A stretch of DNA of 64,000 bases, taken from assembly GCA_035934385.1 (NCBI GenBank), contig DASYXY010000085.1, positions 1 to 64,000 on the forward strand, written 5' to 3'. The notes beneath the pieces were generated by a model. That model searched no databases. It was not told the DNA's origin and worked only from the letters and a program-made list of their open reading frames with translations. Positions 28,660-37,459 of this stretch are shown here, piece by piece. Each line of letters starts with the position of its first letter. The first letter of the stretch is position 1. The translations under genes were made by a program, and so were the position numbers. The DNA comes from CF-118 sp035934385. Its GTDB lineage: Bacteria; Chloroflexota; Dormibacteria; Dormibacterales; Dormibacteraceae.

Positions 28660-30026
28660 CCGCCTCCGGCGTGGCCACCCTGGACGTCATCAACCCCGCG
28701 ACTGAGAAGGCGATCGCGCACCTCAATCGCGCCGGGTCTACCGAGACGGATCGCGCAGTCGCCGCCGCCAAAGCCGCGTTCCCCGCTTGGCGTGCCGTCA
28801 AGCCGGCCGATCGCGCGCGCCTGCTGCGCCGCGTCGCCTCCCTCGTCGAGCAGCATGGTGAGGAGCTCGCGCGTCTCGAGACCGCCAACGCCGGCAAGCC
28901 GCTAGGCGACTCGCGTTGGGAGATGGGCATGGTCGCCGACGTCTTCCATTTCTATGCCGGCGCCATCGACAAGCACTACGGCGAGACAATCCCTGTCGCT
29001 GGCGGAGTGGACATGACCTTTCGCGAGCCGCTCGGGGTCGTGGGCCTCATCGTGCCGTGGAACTTCCCGCTGATGCTCGCCTCCTGGAAGCTGGGCCCGT
29101 CGCTCGCATGCGGCAACACGGTCGTCCTCAAGCCCGCGGAGCTCACACCGCTCACAGCGTTGCGGTTCGCCGAGATCGCGCTCGAGGCCGGCCTGCCCGA
29201 AGGCGTCGTGAACGTCGTGGTCGGACCGGGCTCGACAGTCGGTGAGCGCCTGATCGCGCACCCGGACGTGGCCAAGATCGGGTTCACGGGCTCGACCGAG
29301 GTGGGCCAGCGCGTGATGGAGGGAGCGTCCAGGACCATCAAGCGAGTCACGCTCGAGCTCGGCGGCAAGTCCGCCAATGTCATCTTCGCGGACGCAGACC
29401 TCGAGAAAGCCGCCGCCTCGGCACCGGGCGCCGTGTTTGGGAACGCCGGCCAGGACTGCTGCGCGCGCTCGCGCATCGTGGTCCAGAAGTCGGTCTACGA
29501 GCGATTCACCCAGCTGCTGACCGACGCCACTGGACGTTTCAAGGTCGGCGATCCCGAGGCCGAGGGGACCGACATGGGTCCGCTGATCTCGGCCGCGCAT
29601 CGCAAGCTCGTGGCGTCGTTCGTGAATGGCAAAACGATGTTCAAGGGCAGCGTTCCGTCCGGTCCCGGTTTCTGGTTCCCGTGCACGCTGGTCGAGGCGT
29701 CTAGCTCCGACCGCGTCGCCCGCGAGGAGGTTTTTGGACCGGTGGCGGCGATCATCCCGTTCGAGGACGAAGCGGACGCGATCCGCATCGCCAACGACAC
29801 TCCGTACGGCCTGTCGGGCTCGATCTGGAGCCGCGACGCCGCCCGCGCGATGAGGGTGGCGCGCGCGATCGAGACGGGCGTGATTTCCCTCAACTCGAAC
29901 ACGTCGGTCCGTGTGGCGACTCCCTTCGGCGGTTTCAAGCAATCGGGCTTCGGGCGGGAGCTGGGCATGCACGCGATGGACGGATACTCGGAGGTCAAAA
30001 ACGTGTTCCTCTCGACGGACGCATAG
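28656..30026 (+). CDS. Aldehyde dehydrogenase (gamma-glutamyl-aminoaldehyde/aminoaldehyde type)
   Basis: 456 residues from ATG 28656, in an ATGA overlap with the upstream ligase stop. NAD(P)-dependent ALDH motifs: PWNFPLMLASWKLGPSLACG, IGFTGSTEVGQRVM, the catalytic base Glu in LELGGKSANVIF, and catalytic Cys268 in NAGQDCCARSR; the C-terminal EEVFGPV and FGGFKQSGFGRE are intact. It would oxidise the aldehyde made from the glutamylated amine to the carboxylate. Its place between the ligase and the SDR in one transcript defines the pathway. Confidence 0.94.
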   Translation: MTASGVATLDVINPATEKAIAHLNRAGSTETDRAVAAAKAAFPAWRAVKPADRARLLRRVASLVEQHGEELARLETANAGKPLGDSRWEMGMVADVFHFYAGAIDKHYGETIPVAGGVDMTFREPLGVVGLIVPWNFPLMLASWKLGPSLACGNTVVLKPAELTPLTALRFAEIALEAGLPEGVVNVVVGPGSTVGERLIAHPDVAKIGFTGSTEVGQRVMEGASRTIKRVTLELGGKSANVIFADADLEKAAASAPGAVFGNAGQDCCARSRIVVQKSVYERFTQLLTDATGRFKVGDPEAEGTDMGPLISAAHRKLVASFVNGKTMFKGSVPSGPGFWFPCTLVEASSSDRVAREEVFGPVAAIIPFEDEADAIRIANDTPYGLSGSIWSRDAARAMRVARAIETGVISLNSNTSVRVATPFGGFKQSGFGRELGMHAMDGYSEVKNVFLSTDA

Positions 30027-30794
30027 ATGGGCAGACTCGAAGGCAAGGTCGCCGTGATCACGGGCGCCGCGGGCGGCATCGGTCGAGAGGCCGCGCTGCT
30101 CTTTTCGGAGGAGGGCGCGAAAGTCTGCATCGCCGACGTCGGTCGGGAAGCCGGCGAGAAGACCGCGGCCGACTGCCGCGAGGCCTTCTTCTTCCAGGCC
30201 GACGTCAGCGATCCGAGGAGCGTGCAGGCGATGTTCGCGGAGACGAAGAAGCGCTACGGCAAGGTCAACGTGCTCTACAACAACGCAGGCATCATGCCCG
30301 CGGACGACGACTCGATCCTGACTACCGAGCCCGACGCTTGGGACCGCGTGCAGGCCGTGAACGCCAAGGGCGTGTATCTCTGCTGCAAGTACGGCATCCC
30401 GCACCTGCTCGAGGCAGGCGGCGGATCGGTGATCAACGTGGCCTCGTTCGTCGCGATCGTCGGTGCGGCCACCTCACAGATCAGCTACACCGCGTCGAAG
30501 GGGGCGGTGCTGTCGATGAGCCGCGAGCTCGCTGTGCAGTTCGCCCGGCAGGGCGTACGCGTGAACGCGCTGTGCCCCGGCCCGGTCGAGACGCCGCTGC
30601 TCATGCGCCTGTTCTCCGAGACACCTGGCGCGTACGAGAGGCGGCGCGTGCACCTGCCCATGGGCCGGCTGGCCAAGGCGCGCGAGATCGCCAACGCCGC
30701 GCTGTTCCTGGCCAGCGACGAGTCGAGCTACGTGAACGGCTCGACGTTCCTGGTCGACGGCGGCCTCACCGCCGCGTACGTGACGCCCGAATAG
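30027..30794 (+). CDS. Short-chain dehydrogenase/reductase
   Basis: 255 residues, classical SDR. The Rossmann motif TGAAGGIG is near residue 12, NNAG follows (LYNNAGIMPAD), and the catalytic Tyr-x-x-x-Lys is in SYTASKGAVLS with Ser upstream. Typical C-terminus (VNGSTFLVDGGLTAAYV). ATG 30027 follows the ALDH stop with no gap. In the mycobacterial equivalent (Rv2857c) an SDR sits in the same place; it could oxidise an alcohol intermediate such as gamma-glutamyl-ethanolamide to the aldehyde for the ALDH. Confidence 0.92.
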   Translation: MGRLEGKVAVITGAAGGIGREAALLFSEEGAKVCIADVGREAGEKTAADCREAFFFQADVSDPRSVQAMFAETKKRYGKVNVLYNNAGIMPADDDSILTTEPDAWDRVQAVNAKGVYLCCKYGIPHLLEAGGGSVINVASFVAIVGAATSQISYTASKGAVLSMSRELAVQFARQGVRVNALCPGPVETPLLMRLFSETPGAYERRRVHLPMGRLAKAREIANAALFLASDESSYVNGSTFLVDGGLTAAYVTPE

Positions 30795-30812
30795 CAGGCC
30801 CCATTCCGCGCG

Positions 30813-30866
30813 TTTTGTACAAATCGACAGCCTCGGATGCTGTTTTAGCGCCTGTTTTGTACAAAA
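30813..30866. promoter_or_regulatory. Two TTTTGTACAAAA palindromes, 42 bp apart, upstream of azlC
   Basis: TTTTGTACAAA (30813-30823; its 10-bp palindrome TTTGTACAAA is 30814-30823) and TTTTGTACAAAA (30855-30866). Their centres are 42 bp apart, four helical turns, in the 79-bp gap before azlC. Between them is a small hairpin (ACAGC, 7 nt, GCTGT) followed by TTTT, a possible terminator for the upstream operon. AT-rich palindromes of this precision in such GC-rich DNA point to a dimeric repressor's operators. Confidence 0.65.
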
Positions 30867-30873
30867 GGCGCGA

Positions 30874-31530
30874 GTGAGGTCACGTCGAAGCATCCTCCGC
30901 GACGCTCTGGGCATCGCGATCGCTACGGGCGCCTACGCGCTGTCCTTCGGGGCGCTGTCAGTGACAGCGGGTCTGTCGGTGGCGCAGACCTGCGCGCTGT
31001 CGCTCCTGATGTTCACGGGTGCATCCCAGTTCGCGTTCATCGGGATCGTCGGCGCGGGCGGCAATCCGTGGGCCGGCGCGGCCACCGCCGCTCTGCTCGG
31101 CACTCGCAACGCGCTGTATGGCGTGAGGCTGTCGTCGCTGCTCGACATTCGGCGGTGGCGGTTGCCTGTGTCGGCGCAGTTCGTCATCGACGAGACGACC
31201 GCGATGGCGATCGCTCGCGACACGCCGGCCGAGAGCCGTTACGCCTTCTGGGCGACGGCGGTCGCGCTGTTCTCGCTTTGGAACCTTGGCACGCTGATCG
31301 GGGCGCTCGCGACCCAGGCCCTGCCCGACCCGAAAGCTCTGGGACTCGATGCGGCTCCGCCCGCCGCGTTCCTGGCCTTGCTTGCGCCGCGCCTCAGGGC
31401 GCGCGAACCGCTGGCGGTGGCGGTGGCCGCAGCGCTGGTGGCGCTTGTCGCGCTTCCGTTCGTTCCCACCGGCGTTCCGTTGCTGATCGTGGCGGCCGTG
31501 GTGGTGCTGTACGGGATCCGGCCGCGATGA
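30874..31530 (+). CDS. azlC: AzlC-family branched-chain amino acid exporter, large subunit
   Basis: 218 residues with about six or seven spans. AzlC features: GIAIATGAYALSFGALSVTA, then SLLMFTGASQFAFIG, GTRNALYGVRLS and the FVIDETTAMAIA segment. AzlC and AzlD form a two-component exporter of branched-chain amino acids or analogues. GTG 30874 begins just after the second palindrome, so expression is probably controlled there. It overlaps azlD by four bases. Confidence 0.92.
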   Translation: MRSRRSILRDALGIAIATGAYALSFGALSVTAGLSVAQTCALSLLMFTGASQFAFIGIVGAGGNPWAGAATAALLGTRNALYGVRLSSLLDIRRWRLPVSAQFVIDETTAMAIARDTPAESRYAFWATAVALFSLWNLGTLIGALATQALPDPKALGLDAAPPAAFLALLAPRLRAREPLAVAVAAALVALVALPFVPTGVPLLIVAAVVVLYGIRPR

Positions 31531-31829
31531 TCTGGACTCCGCTGTTGGTCGCCTCGGCCGCGTGCTATGCGATCAAGCTCGCCGGTCTCTCGCTGCCGCA
31601 GCGATTTCTGGGCGACCGGCGCATCCAGCGCGTGGTGCCTCTCCTGCCGGTGGCGCTGCTCGCCGCGCTGGTCGCGACCCAGACCTTCGCCACGGGTCAC
31701 CACCTGGTGCTGGACGTGCGCGCGGCTGCGCTGGCGGTCGCGGCGGTGGCTGTGCTGCTGCGCGCGCCGTTCCTGGCAGTGGTCGCCGCGGGTGCGGCCA
31801 CCGCAGCGCTGCTTAGGCTAGCCCTCTAG
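31527..31829 (+). CDS. azlD: AzlD-family branched-chain amino acid exporter, small subunit
   Basis: 100 residues, three hydrophobic spans, e.g. VVPLLPVALLAALVATQTF and LAVAAVAVLLRAPFLAVVAA. The ATG lies in an ATGA overlap with the azlC stop, the usual azlCD arrangement. It partners AzlC. The 3' end overlaps the convergent mannosidase gene by 12 bases. Confidence 0.92.
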   Translation: MIWTPLLVASAACYAIKLAGLSLPQRFLGDRRIQRVVPLLPVALLAALVATQTFATGHHLVLDVRAAALAVAAVAVLLRAPFLAVVAAGAATAALLRLAL

Positions 31830-34280
31830 CTTCAGCGTCACCACTTGGAACGGCCGGAAATCGAGCTCGAGCGAAGTCTCCTCGCGTTCGCGCTCGAGCA
31901 GATCGCACAGCGTCACGCGTCGCGCCGGCACAGTCGTCGTGATCCGCGCGCGACAGGGCCGTCCCCACGCCTCGTAGAGCCGGACGATCACAGCGTCCGA
32001 GTCTTCCGCGCGCTTGATCGCTTCCACGCGCACCTGTGTCGTGTCCAGCGAGAGCAGCCCGGGCGGAGGGCCGAAGACGCTGTTGAGTTCTTCCGCCGCC
32101 TCGATCACACCGGCGTTCCGGAAGTCGCCCTGGTGCGGCATCAGCGCATAGGTGAATCGGTGGAGCCCTTGGTCGGCGTTCGGATCTGGGTGAGTGGGCG
32201 CACGGAGCAGCGACAGGCGCATCACCGAGTCGTGGATGTCGTACCCATGCTTCGAATCGTTGAGCAGCGCCACCCCGTAGTTGCCATCGCCGAGGTCGGC
32301 CCACCGCTGGGCGCAGACCTCGAACATCGCGCGCGCCTCCGGGGTGTTCATATGCGTTGGCCTCCGCACGTGGCCGAACTGCACCTCGTACGTGGCCTCG
32401 CTCGCCGACACCGAAATCGGAAACGCAACTTTGAGCATCTTGTGGCGCTCGCGCCATTCGACGTCCGTGGCAAATCGCAGGACGCGGCCGTGGAGTGAGA
32501 TCCGCTGCGTCACCGTCGACGCTCCGAATCTCCTGCCGACCACGCTGAATGAGTCGCGGTGCTCGATGTCCACATCCCACGCATCCCATTTGCGGGGGTT
32601 GTCGTCGTGCAGCTCCAGCACGTTTCCCGGACCGCTCAACCCCTCGCGGCCGGCCTCCTTGTCCCAGATCGAGGTGACGACGCCGTCGGCGCCGAGTTCG
32701 ACGCGGAGGTGCTCGTTCTCGAGCGATCCATCGCCGTCGAGCGGCGGCCGAGCGACTGCGCCTGCCTCGAAAGCGAGAGCCTCAGCGCGTCTGGAGACGG
32801 CTTCCAGGTCGCGCTCGGCCTCTTCGTACACCCAGTCGATGCTCGAGCCAGGAAGGATGTCGTGGAACTGGTTGAGCAGCAGGGTCTTCCAGAGCGCTTC
32901 GAGCTCGGCACGGGGATAGGCGCCACCCGCGGCCACCGACCACATCTCCGCCTCGCGCAAGAGCGTCTGGGCGCGGCGGTTCCACCACTTCGTCCGCCCC
33001 TGCGACGTGTAGGTGCCGCGATGCAGCTCGAAGTAGAGCTCGCCGCGAACGGTCGCGAGGTCGTGGGCCTCGGCGGAGGCGCGGTCGAAGAAATCGATGG
33101 CACGGCCCATCGGCACATCCAGCGACTGGGCGGACTCGATCATTTCGGCCGTCGGCCCGCCGCCGCCGTCGCCGTAGCCGAATAGATAAAGCGAGCGGTT
33201 CGAACTGGCGGCGTCCTTGAAGTTGCGCGCGCTGGATTCGACCTGCTCGGTGCTGAAGTCGCCGTTGTAGGTGTCGGCGGGCGGGAAGTGCGTGAACACC
33301 CGCGTGCCATCGATGCCCTCCCACCAGAACGTGTGGTGCTCAGGCTTGTTGGTGTCGTTCCACGAGAGCTTCTGGGTCAGGAAGTAGTCGCACCCTGATT
33401 CCTTGATGAGCTGCGGCAGGTTGCCGGGATAGCCGAACACGTCTGGCAGCCAGAGGATGCGAGTCTCGCATCCGAACTCCTGCATGAAGTAGCGCTTGCC
33501 GTGCAGCAGCTGGCGCACGAGCGCCTCGCCGGACGGCAGGTTGCAGTCGGCCTCCACCCACATCGCCCCGACCGGCTCCCACTGGCCGGTCGCCACCTTG
33601 TCCTCGATGCGCCGGTACAGATCCGGGTACGACTGCTTGACCCACTCGTACTGCGCCGGCTGCGAGCACGCGAACACGAAGTCGGGATGCTGGTCCATCA
33701 GCTCGAGCTGCGTCGACCAGCTGCGCGCGCATTTCCGCCGGGCCTCACGCAGCGGCCAAAGCCAGGCGGTGTCGATGTGCGCGTGGCCGACTGCGGTGAC
33801 GGCGTGGACGCCGAGGTCGACACGCGCGTCGCCCGCAACGGGCGGCGGCCACGGCACCACCTCGAGCTGGTTGAGCCGGAACAGGAGATCCGGCGATTCG
33901 CGGAGCTCGATCATCGACACCGCCGGCTCGGCTCCAGCGAGCGTCGGCATCGGGTTGGCCGCCGCCTCCAGGTAGAAATCGAACTCTGGCCCTTCGACGG
34001 GCAGCAGGTGGTGGTTCGGATCGACGCCGCGCCACGGCTTGCCGTCCCTCCATGCCAGCGCCTCGCACGAGAAGCCGGTGGGCAGGTGCCAGCCGAGGTC
34101 GATCGCAACGGCCGCGCGTCGGCCCGCGAGCTCGGGCGGAACCTGCCCTCGCACGTGGAACCAGGTCGTGCTCCACGCAGGTCCCCACGGATCGCCGACC
34201 CGAAACGGTTGGAAATCACCTCTGACGGCCTCGGCGAACGGGATTGGCTCGCCGCGCACGAGCAAAGCCGTCAGCTCCAT
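31818..34280 (-). CDS. Alpha-mannosidase, glycoside hydrolase family 38
   Basis: 820 residues from ATG 34280. The catalytic domain has GHAHIDTAWLWPLREARRK with the zinc-binding His and Asp, WLPDVFGYPGNLPQLI with the nucleophile Asp, and the family motif FGYGDGGGGPT. The C-terminal beta-domains (about 490-820) are also present. It cleaves alpha-mannosides from glycans or mannoproteins. No signal peptide, so it is probably cytoplasmic and acts on imported oligosaccharides. Its 3' end overlaps azlD tail-to-tail, and it is divergent from a GNAT gene 20 bases away. Confidence 0.93.
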   Translation of the reverse strand: MELTALLVRGEPIPFAEAVRGDFQPFRVGDPWGPAWSTTWFHVRGQVPPELAGRRAAVAIDLGWHLPTGFSCEALAWRDGKPWRGVDPNHHLLPVEGPEFDFYLEAAANPMPTLAGAEPAVSMIELRESPDLLFRLNQLEVVPWPPPVAGDARVDLGVHAVTAVGHAHIDTAWLWPLREARRKCARSWSTQLELMDQHPDFVFACSQPAQYEWVKQSYPDLYRRIEDKVATGQWEPVGAMWVEADCNLPSGEALVRQLLHGKRYFMQEFGCETRILWLPDVFGYPGNLPQLIKESGCDYFLTQKLSWNDTNKPEHHTFWWEGIDGTRVFTHFPPADTYNGDFSTEQVESSARNFKDAASSNRSLYLFGYGDGGGGPTAEMIESAQSLDVPMGRAIDFFDRASAEAHDLATVRGELYFELHRGTYTSQGRTKWWNRRAQTLLREAEMWSVAAGGAYPRAELEALWKTLLLNQFHDILPGSSIDWVYEEAERDLEAVSRRAEALAFEAGAVARPPLDGDGSLENEHLRVELGADGVVTSIWDKEAGREGLSGPGNVLELHDDNPRKWDAWDVDIEHRDSFSVVGRRFGASTVTQRISLHGRVLRFATDVEWRERHKMLKVAFPISVSASEATYEVQFGHVRRPTHMNTPEARAMFEVCAQRWADLGDGNYGVALLNDSKHGYDIHDSVMRLSLLRAPTHPDPNADQGLHRFTYALMPHQGDFRNAGVIEAAEELNSVFGPPPGLLSLDTTQVRVEAIKRAEDSDAVIVRLYEAWGRPCRARITTTVPARRVTLCDLLEREREETSLELDFRPFQVVTLKLEG

Positions 34281-34300
34281 CGCCCGCTTAGTCTGTGGCA

Positions 34301-34726
34301 ATGCGTGTCGAGGCCGCGACCGAGGCCACACAGGAACTGCTCGACGCGCTCAATACGCTGCTGCCGCAGCTCAACCCGCAGCTGAAGCCGCTGACGACCG
34401 AGCGCCTCTCGGGCGTGATTCGCGATCCAGCCACGACCTTGTTGGTGGTGCGTGAGGACGGGCGGATAGCTGGCGCCGCCGCTGTGCTGGTCTACGCGAC
34501 TCCCGCCTATGTGAAGGCGCGAATCGAAGACGTCGTGGTTGACGGCAAGTCACGCGGCAAGGGCGTGGGCGAGGCGCTGGTGCGCCGCTGCATCGAGGTC
34601 GCGCGCGAACGGGGCGCCGAGATCGTCGAGCTCCAGTCGGCGCGCTGGCGCGAGGTGGCCAACCGCCTGTACCCGCGCCTTGGATTCAAGCTGCGGGAGT
34701 CGAACCTGTACCGGCTCGAGCTCTAG
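34301..34726 (+). CDS. GNAT-family N-acetyltransferase
   Basis: About 141 residues. The acetyl-CoA-binding motif appears as DVVVDGKSRGKGVGEALVRR (Arg-x-x-Gly-x-Gly). The core strand IEVARERGAEIVELQSA and the final GFKLRESNLYRLEL, typical of short GNAT enzymes, follow. The substrate cannot be predicted. ATG 34301 is preferred over GTG 34295. It overlaps the end of the convergent pepF gene by four bases. Confidence 0.88.
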   Translation: MRVEAATEATQELLDALNTLLPQLNPQLKPLTTERLSGVIRDPATTLLVVREDGRIAGAAAVLVYATPAYVKARIEDVVVDGKSRGKGVGEALVRRCIEVARERGAEIVELQSARWREVANRLYPRLGFKLRESNLYRLEL

Positions 34727-36537
34727 TTCGCCGGCAGCAGCTTCTCGAGCCGGCCCACGTAGTCGGCCATCGTCGCGAACGCCGCCTGCACCGGCTCGGG
34801 CGACGACATGTCGACACCCGCCATGCGCAGGCCTTCCAGCGGGTACATCGAGCCCGCGCTCCTGAGGAACGCGATGTAAGACTCGGCGGCGCCCGGCGTC
34901 CGCGCCGCCACGTGCTCCGCGAGGTGATGCGCGCCCGCGATGCCCGTCGCGTACTGGTACACGTAGAAGTTGCTGTAAAGGTGGGTGTGAAACTGCGCCC
35001 AAGTCGAGCCTGCGCGGTCGCGGTCATCGCCGCCGATGTCGACCTCACTGCCGTAAACCTCGGCCATCAGGTCGGCCATCAGGTTGTTGAGGTAGTCGGC
35101 CGTGATCGCGCCGCCCCGCTCCACCCGCTCGTGGATCTCCAGCTCGAGCCGCGCAAGCGAAGGCATGATGAAGAAGTAGCGGTAGAAGTTGGACATCGCC
35201 TCTTCGATGACCGCGATCTGGAAATTCGGATCGTGATTGGTGTCGAGCAGGTGGCGCCGAGTGAGCGCCTGGTGCATGTTGGACGCGACCTCCGCCTGGA
35301 ACAGCCCGTAGTTCGAATAGACGAAGGGCTGCGTGCGCCGGCCGTAGTACGAGTGCATGGAGTGGCCGAGCTCGTGAGCGAGGGTGCTCATCGAGTAGAT
35401 GTCGTCGTTGTAGCTCATGAAGATGAAGGGCGGCGTGTCGGGTGAGCCCGTGGAGAACGCCCCCATGCGCTTGCCTTTGTTGGGGTAGATGTCGACCCAC
35501 CGATCCTCGAGCGCGCCTCGGCGCAGCACCTTCACGTACTCCTCGCCAAGCGGGCCGACGCCTTCGGCGATCCACTCGACCGACTGCTCGTAGGGGACCG
35601 TCATCGGCGACCCGAGAGGCGCGCGCGTGTCGTAGGGCTTCAGCGGCTTGTGGCCGAGCGCGCGCTGGCGCAACCGCCAGTATCGGTGCCACGTGCCGAC
35701 GTTGTCGCGGAAAGTGCGGATGACGTTGTGGAACACCTCGGTCGGGATGTGATTGGGCGTGAGCGCAGCTTCCAGCGACGACGTGAACCGTCGAGCGCGC
35801 GCCAAGAACACGTCCCGCTTCACACCCGCGGCCAGGTTCGCCGCGAGCGCGTTCTTGGCCGCGAGATGCGAGTCGGCGTAGTGCTCGTAAGCGGTCCGGC
35901 GTGTCTCGCGATCCGCGCTCGTCAGCAGCGCGCCGATGGTCGATTGCGCAACTTCCTCGGGACCGTCGGCGCCGGTCGCGGCATCGAATCGCATGTCGGT
36001 GTTCGCGAACACGCCGTGGACGGCGAGCGCGCTGGTAAGCGGGTCAGCAACCTGCGCCAGCACCTCTTCGACCTCGGCCGGGCGGACGTGCTTGCTCAGC
36101 TTCTCCAGGCGTTCGAAGTGATGGCCCAGGTGGGACAGCCGCGGCCTCGAGGCGACCCACTCCCGCAGCTGCGGGAATCCGATCGCGATCAGCTCCGGCA
36201 CCGCGAATGCCATCGCGCCATGCATCTGGGCCGAGACCGAGCGCGCGCGGTCGGCTCTACCCGCGGCGCCCTGGTCGCCGACGTCGCAGGAGTACTCCAT
36301 GTTGGTGTAGACGCGGACCTTGTCCATGACGCGCTGGACCTTCTCGGAAGCGTCGAACCAATCGGCCAGCGTGTCGGGCGAGTCGCCGAGGTGGCCCTTG
36401 AACTCGGCCAGGTCGGGCAGCGCGGCGAGGATACCCGCGACCGCGGCCTCCCAGGCATCGGGGTCCGCGAAGATCGCCTCGCTCTTCCAGGTGAAGCGCC
36501 TGTCCACCTCAGAGCGGGCGGGCAGGGTGCGGCTCAC
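34723..36537 (-). CDS. pepF: Oligoendopeptidase F (M3 metallopeptidase)
   Basis: 604 residues, the usual PepF length. The zinc motif HELGH lies at 388-392 in STLAHELGHSMHSYY, with the third ligand Glu downstream. The conserved pieces FIFMSYNDDIYSMSTL before it and TWAQFHTHLYSNFYVYQYAT after it are intact. It hydrolyses oligopeptides of roughly 7-17 residues in the cytoplasm. GTG 36537 start, with a weak Shine-Dalgarno. It is divergent from the alpha/beta hydrolase. Confidence 0.94.
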   Translation of the reverse strand: MSRTLPARSEVDRRFTWKSEAIFADPDAWEAAVAGILAALPDLAEFKGHLGDSPDTLADWFDASEKVQRVMDKVRVYTNMEYSCDVGDQGAAGRADRARSVSAQMHGAMAFAVPELIAIGFPQLREWVASRPRLSHLGHHFERLEKLSKHVRPAEVEEVLAQVADPLTSALAVHGVFANTDMRFDAATGADGPEEVAQSTIGALLTSADRETRRTAYEHYADSHLAAKNALAANLAAGVKRDVFLARARRFTSSLEAALTPNHIPTEVFHNVIRTFRDNVGTWHRYWRLRQRALGHKPLKPYDTRAPLGSPMTVPYEQSVEWIAEGVGPLGEEYVKVLRRGALEDRWVDIYPNKGKRMGAFSTGSPDTPPFIFMSYNDDIYSMSTLAHELGHSMHSYYGRRTQPFVYSNYGLFQAEVASNMHQALTRRHLLDTNHDPNFQIAVIEEAMSNFYRYFFIMPSLARLELEIHERVERGGAITADYLNNLMADLMAEVYGSEVDIGGDDRDRAGSTWAQFHTHLYSNFYVYQYATGIAGAHHLAEHVAARTPGAAESYIAFLRSAGSMYPLEGLRMAGVDMSSPEPVQAAFATMADYVGRLEKLLPAN

Positions 36538-36574
36538 GACTTTCTAATGTAACGGGACACTAGGATTGAAGCCG

Positions 36575-37459
36575 ATGGCGCGACTGAAGGCCAACGGCGT
36601 CGACATCGAGTACGAGGTCCAAGGCGACCCATCGAGCGCGCCTCTGCTACTGATCATGGGCCTCGGCGCCCAGCTCACCACCTGGGACGACGGCTTCGTC
36701 GACGAGCTGGTCAAGCGTGGCTTCTACGTCATCCGCTACGACAACCGCGACTCCGGGCTGTCGACCAAGATGGAGTCCGCGGGCCCGGCCGACATCGCCG
36801 CCGCCTACTCGGGCAACGCGCATCCCGCATACACGCTCGACGACCTGGCGGACGACGCCGCCGGCGTGCTGGATGCGCTGGGCATCCCCGCTGCGCACAT
36901 CGTCGGCGCTTCGATGGGCGGCTTCATCGCTCAGCTCGTCGCGATCAACCATCCCGAACGCACCCTGTCGCTGACCTCGATCATGTCGGGGCCCGGCGGG
37001 CACGACGCGATTCCGCCGACGCCTGAGGCCCAAGCCCTTCTGGTGCGTGCGCCCGGTGCGACCCGTGACGAGATCATCGCCATGGGCATCGAGTCGCGCC
37101 GCGTGCTGGCGGGTGTGAACAACCCATTCGATATTGCCTCGGAACGTGCCAAAACCGAGCGACTGTACGACAGGTCCTATTACCCGCTCGGGTTCGGGCG
37201 CCAGCTGGTCGCGATCCTCGCCGCCCAGTCCAGGATCCCCGCGTTACACGAGGTCAAGGCGCCGACGCTCGTCGTCCACGGCGCCGACGACCCTCTCGTT
37301 CCACCCGAGAACGGCAGGCGCGTGGCGGCGGCCGTGCCGGGTGCTCGCTACCTCGAGTTTGCCGGCGCGGGCCACAACCTGCCGCCGAGCACCTGGAGTG
37401 CAGTCGCGGACGCGATCGCCGAAACGGCGAGGCAGGCAAGCCCAGCCGCTCGTAGCTGA
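36575..37459 (+). CDS. Alpha/beta-hydrolase
   Basis: 294 residues. Nucleophile Ser113 in VGASMGGFIAQ, oxyanion region LLIMGLGAQLTTWDD, Asp in HGADDPLVPPENG and His in FAGAGHNLPPSTW form the triad. The general pattern is that of esterases/lipases or C-C hydrolases; the substrate is not evident. ATG 36575 is preceded by TAGGA (an in-frame TTG lies at 36566). It ends in a TGATG overlap with the ccdA-like gene, so the two are coupled. Confidence 0.88.
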   Translation: MARLKANGVDIEYEVQGDPSSAPLLLIMGLGAQLTTWDDGFVDELVKRGFYVIRYDNRDSGLSTKMESAGPADIAAAYSGNAHPAYTLDDLADDAAGVLDALGIPAAHIVGASMGGFIAQLVAINHPERTLSLTSIMSGPGGHDAIPPTPEAQALLVRAPGATRDEIIAMGIESRRVLAGVNNPFDIASERAKTERLYDRSYYPLGFGRQLVAILAAQSRIPALHEVKAPTLVVHGADDPLVPPENGRRVAAAVPGARYLEFAGAGHNLPPSTWSAVADAIAETARQASPAARS

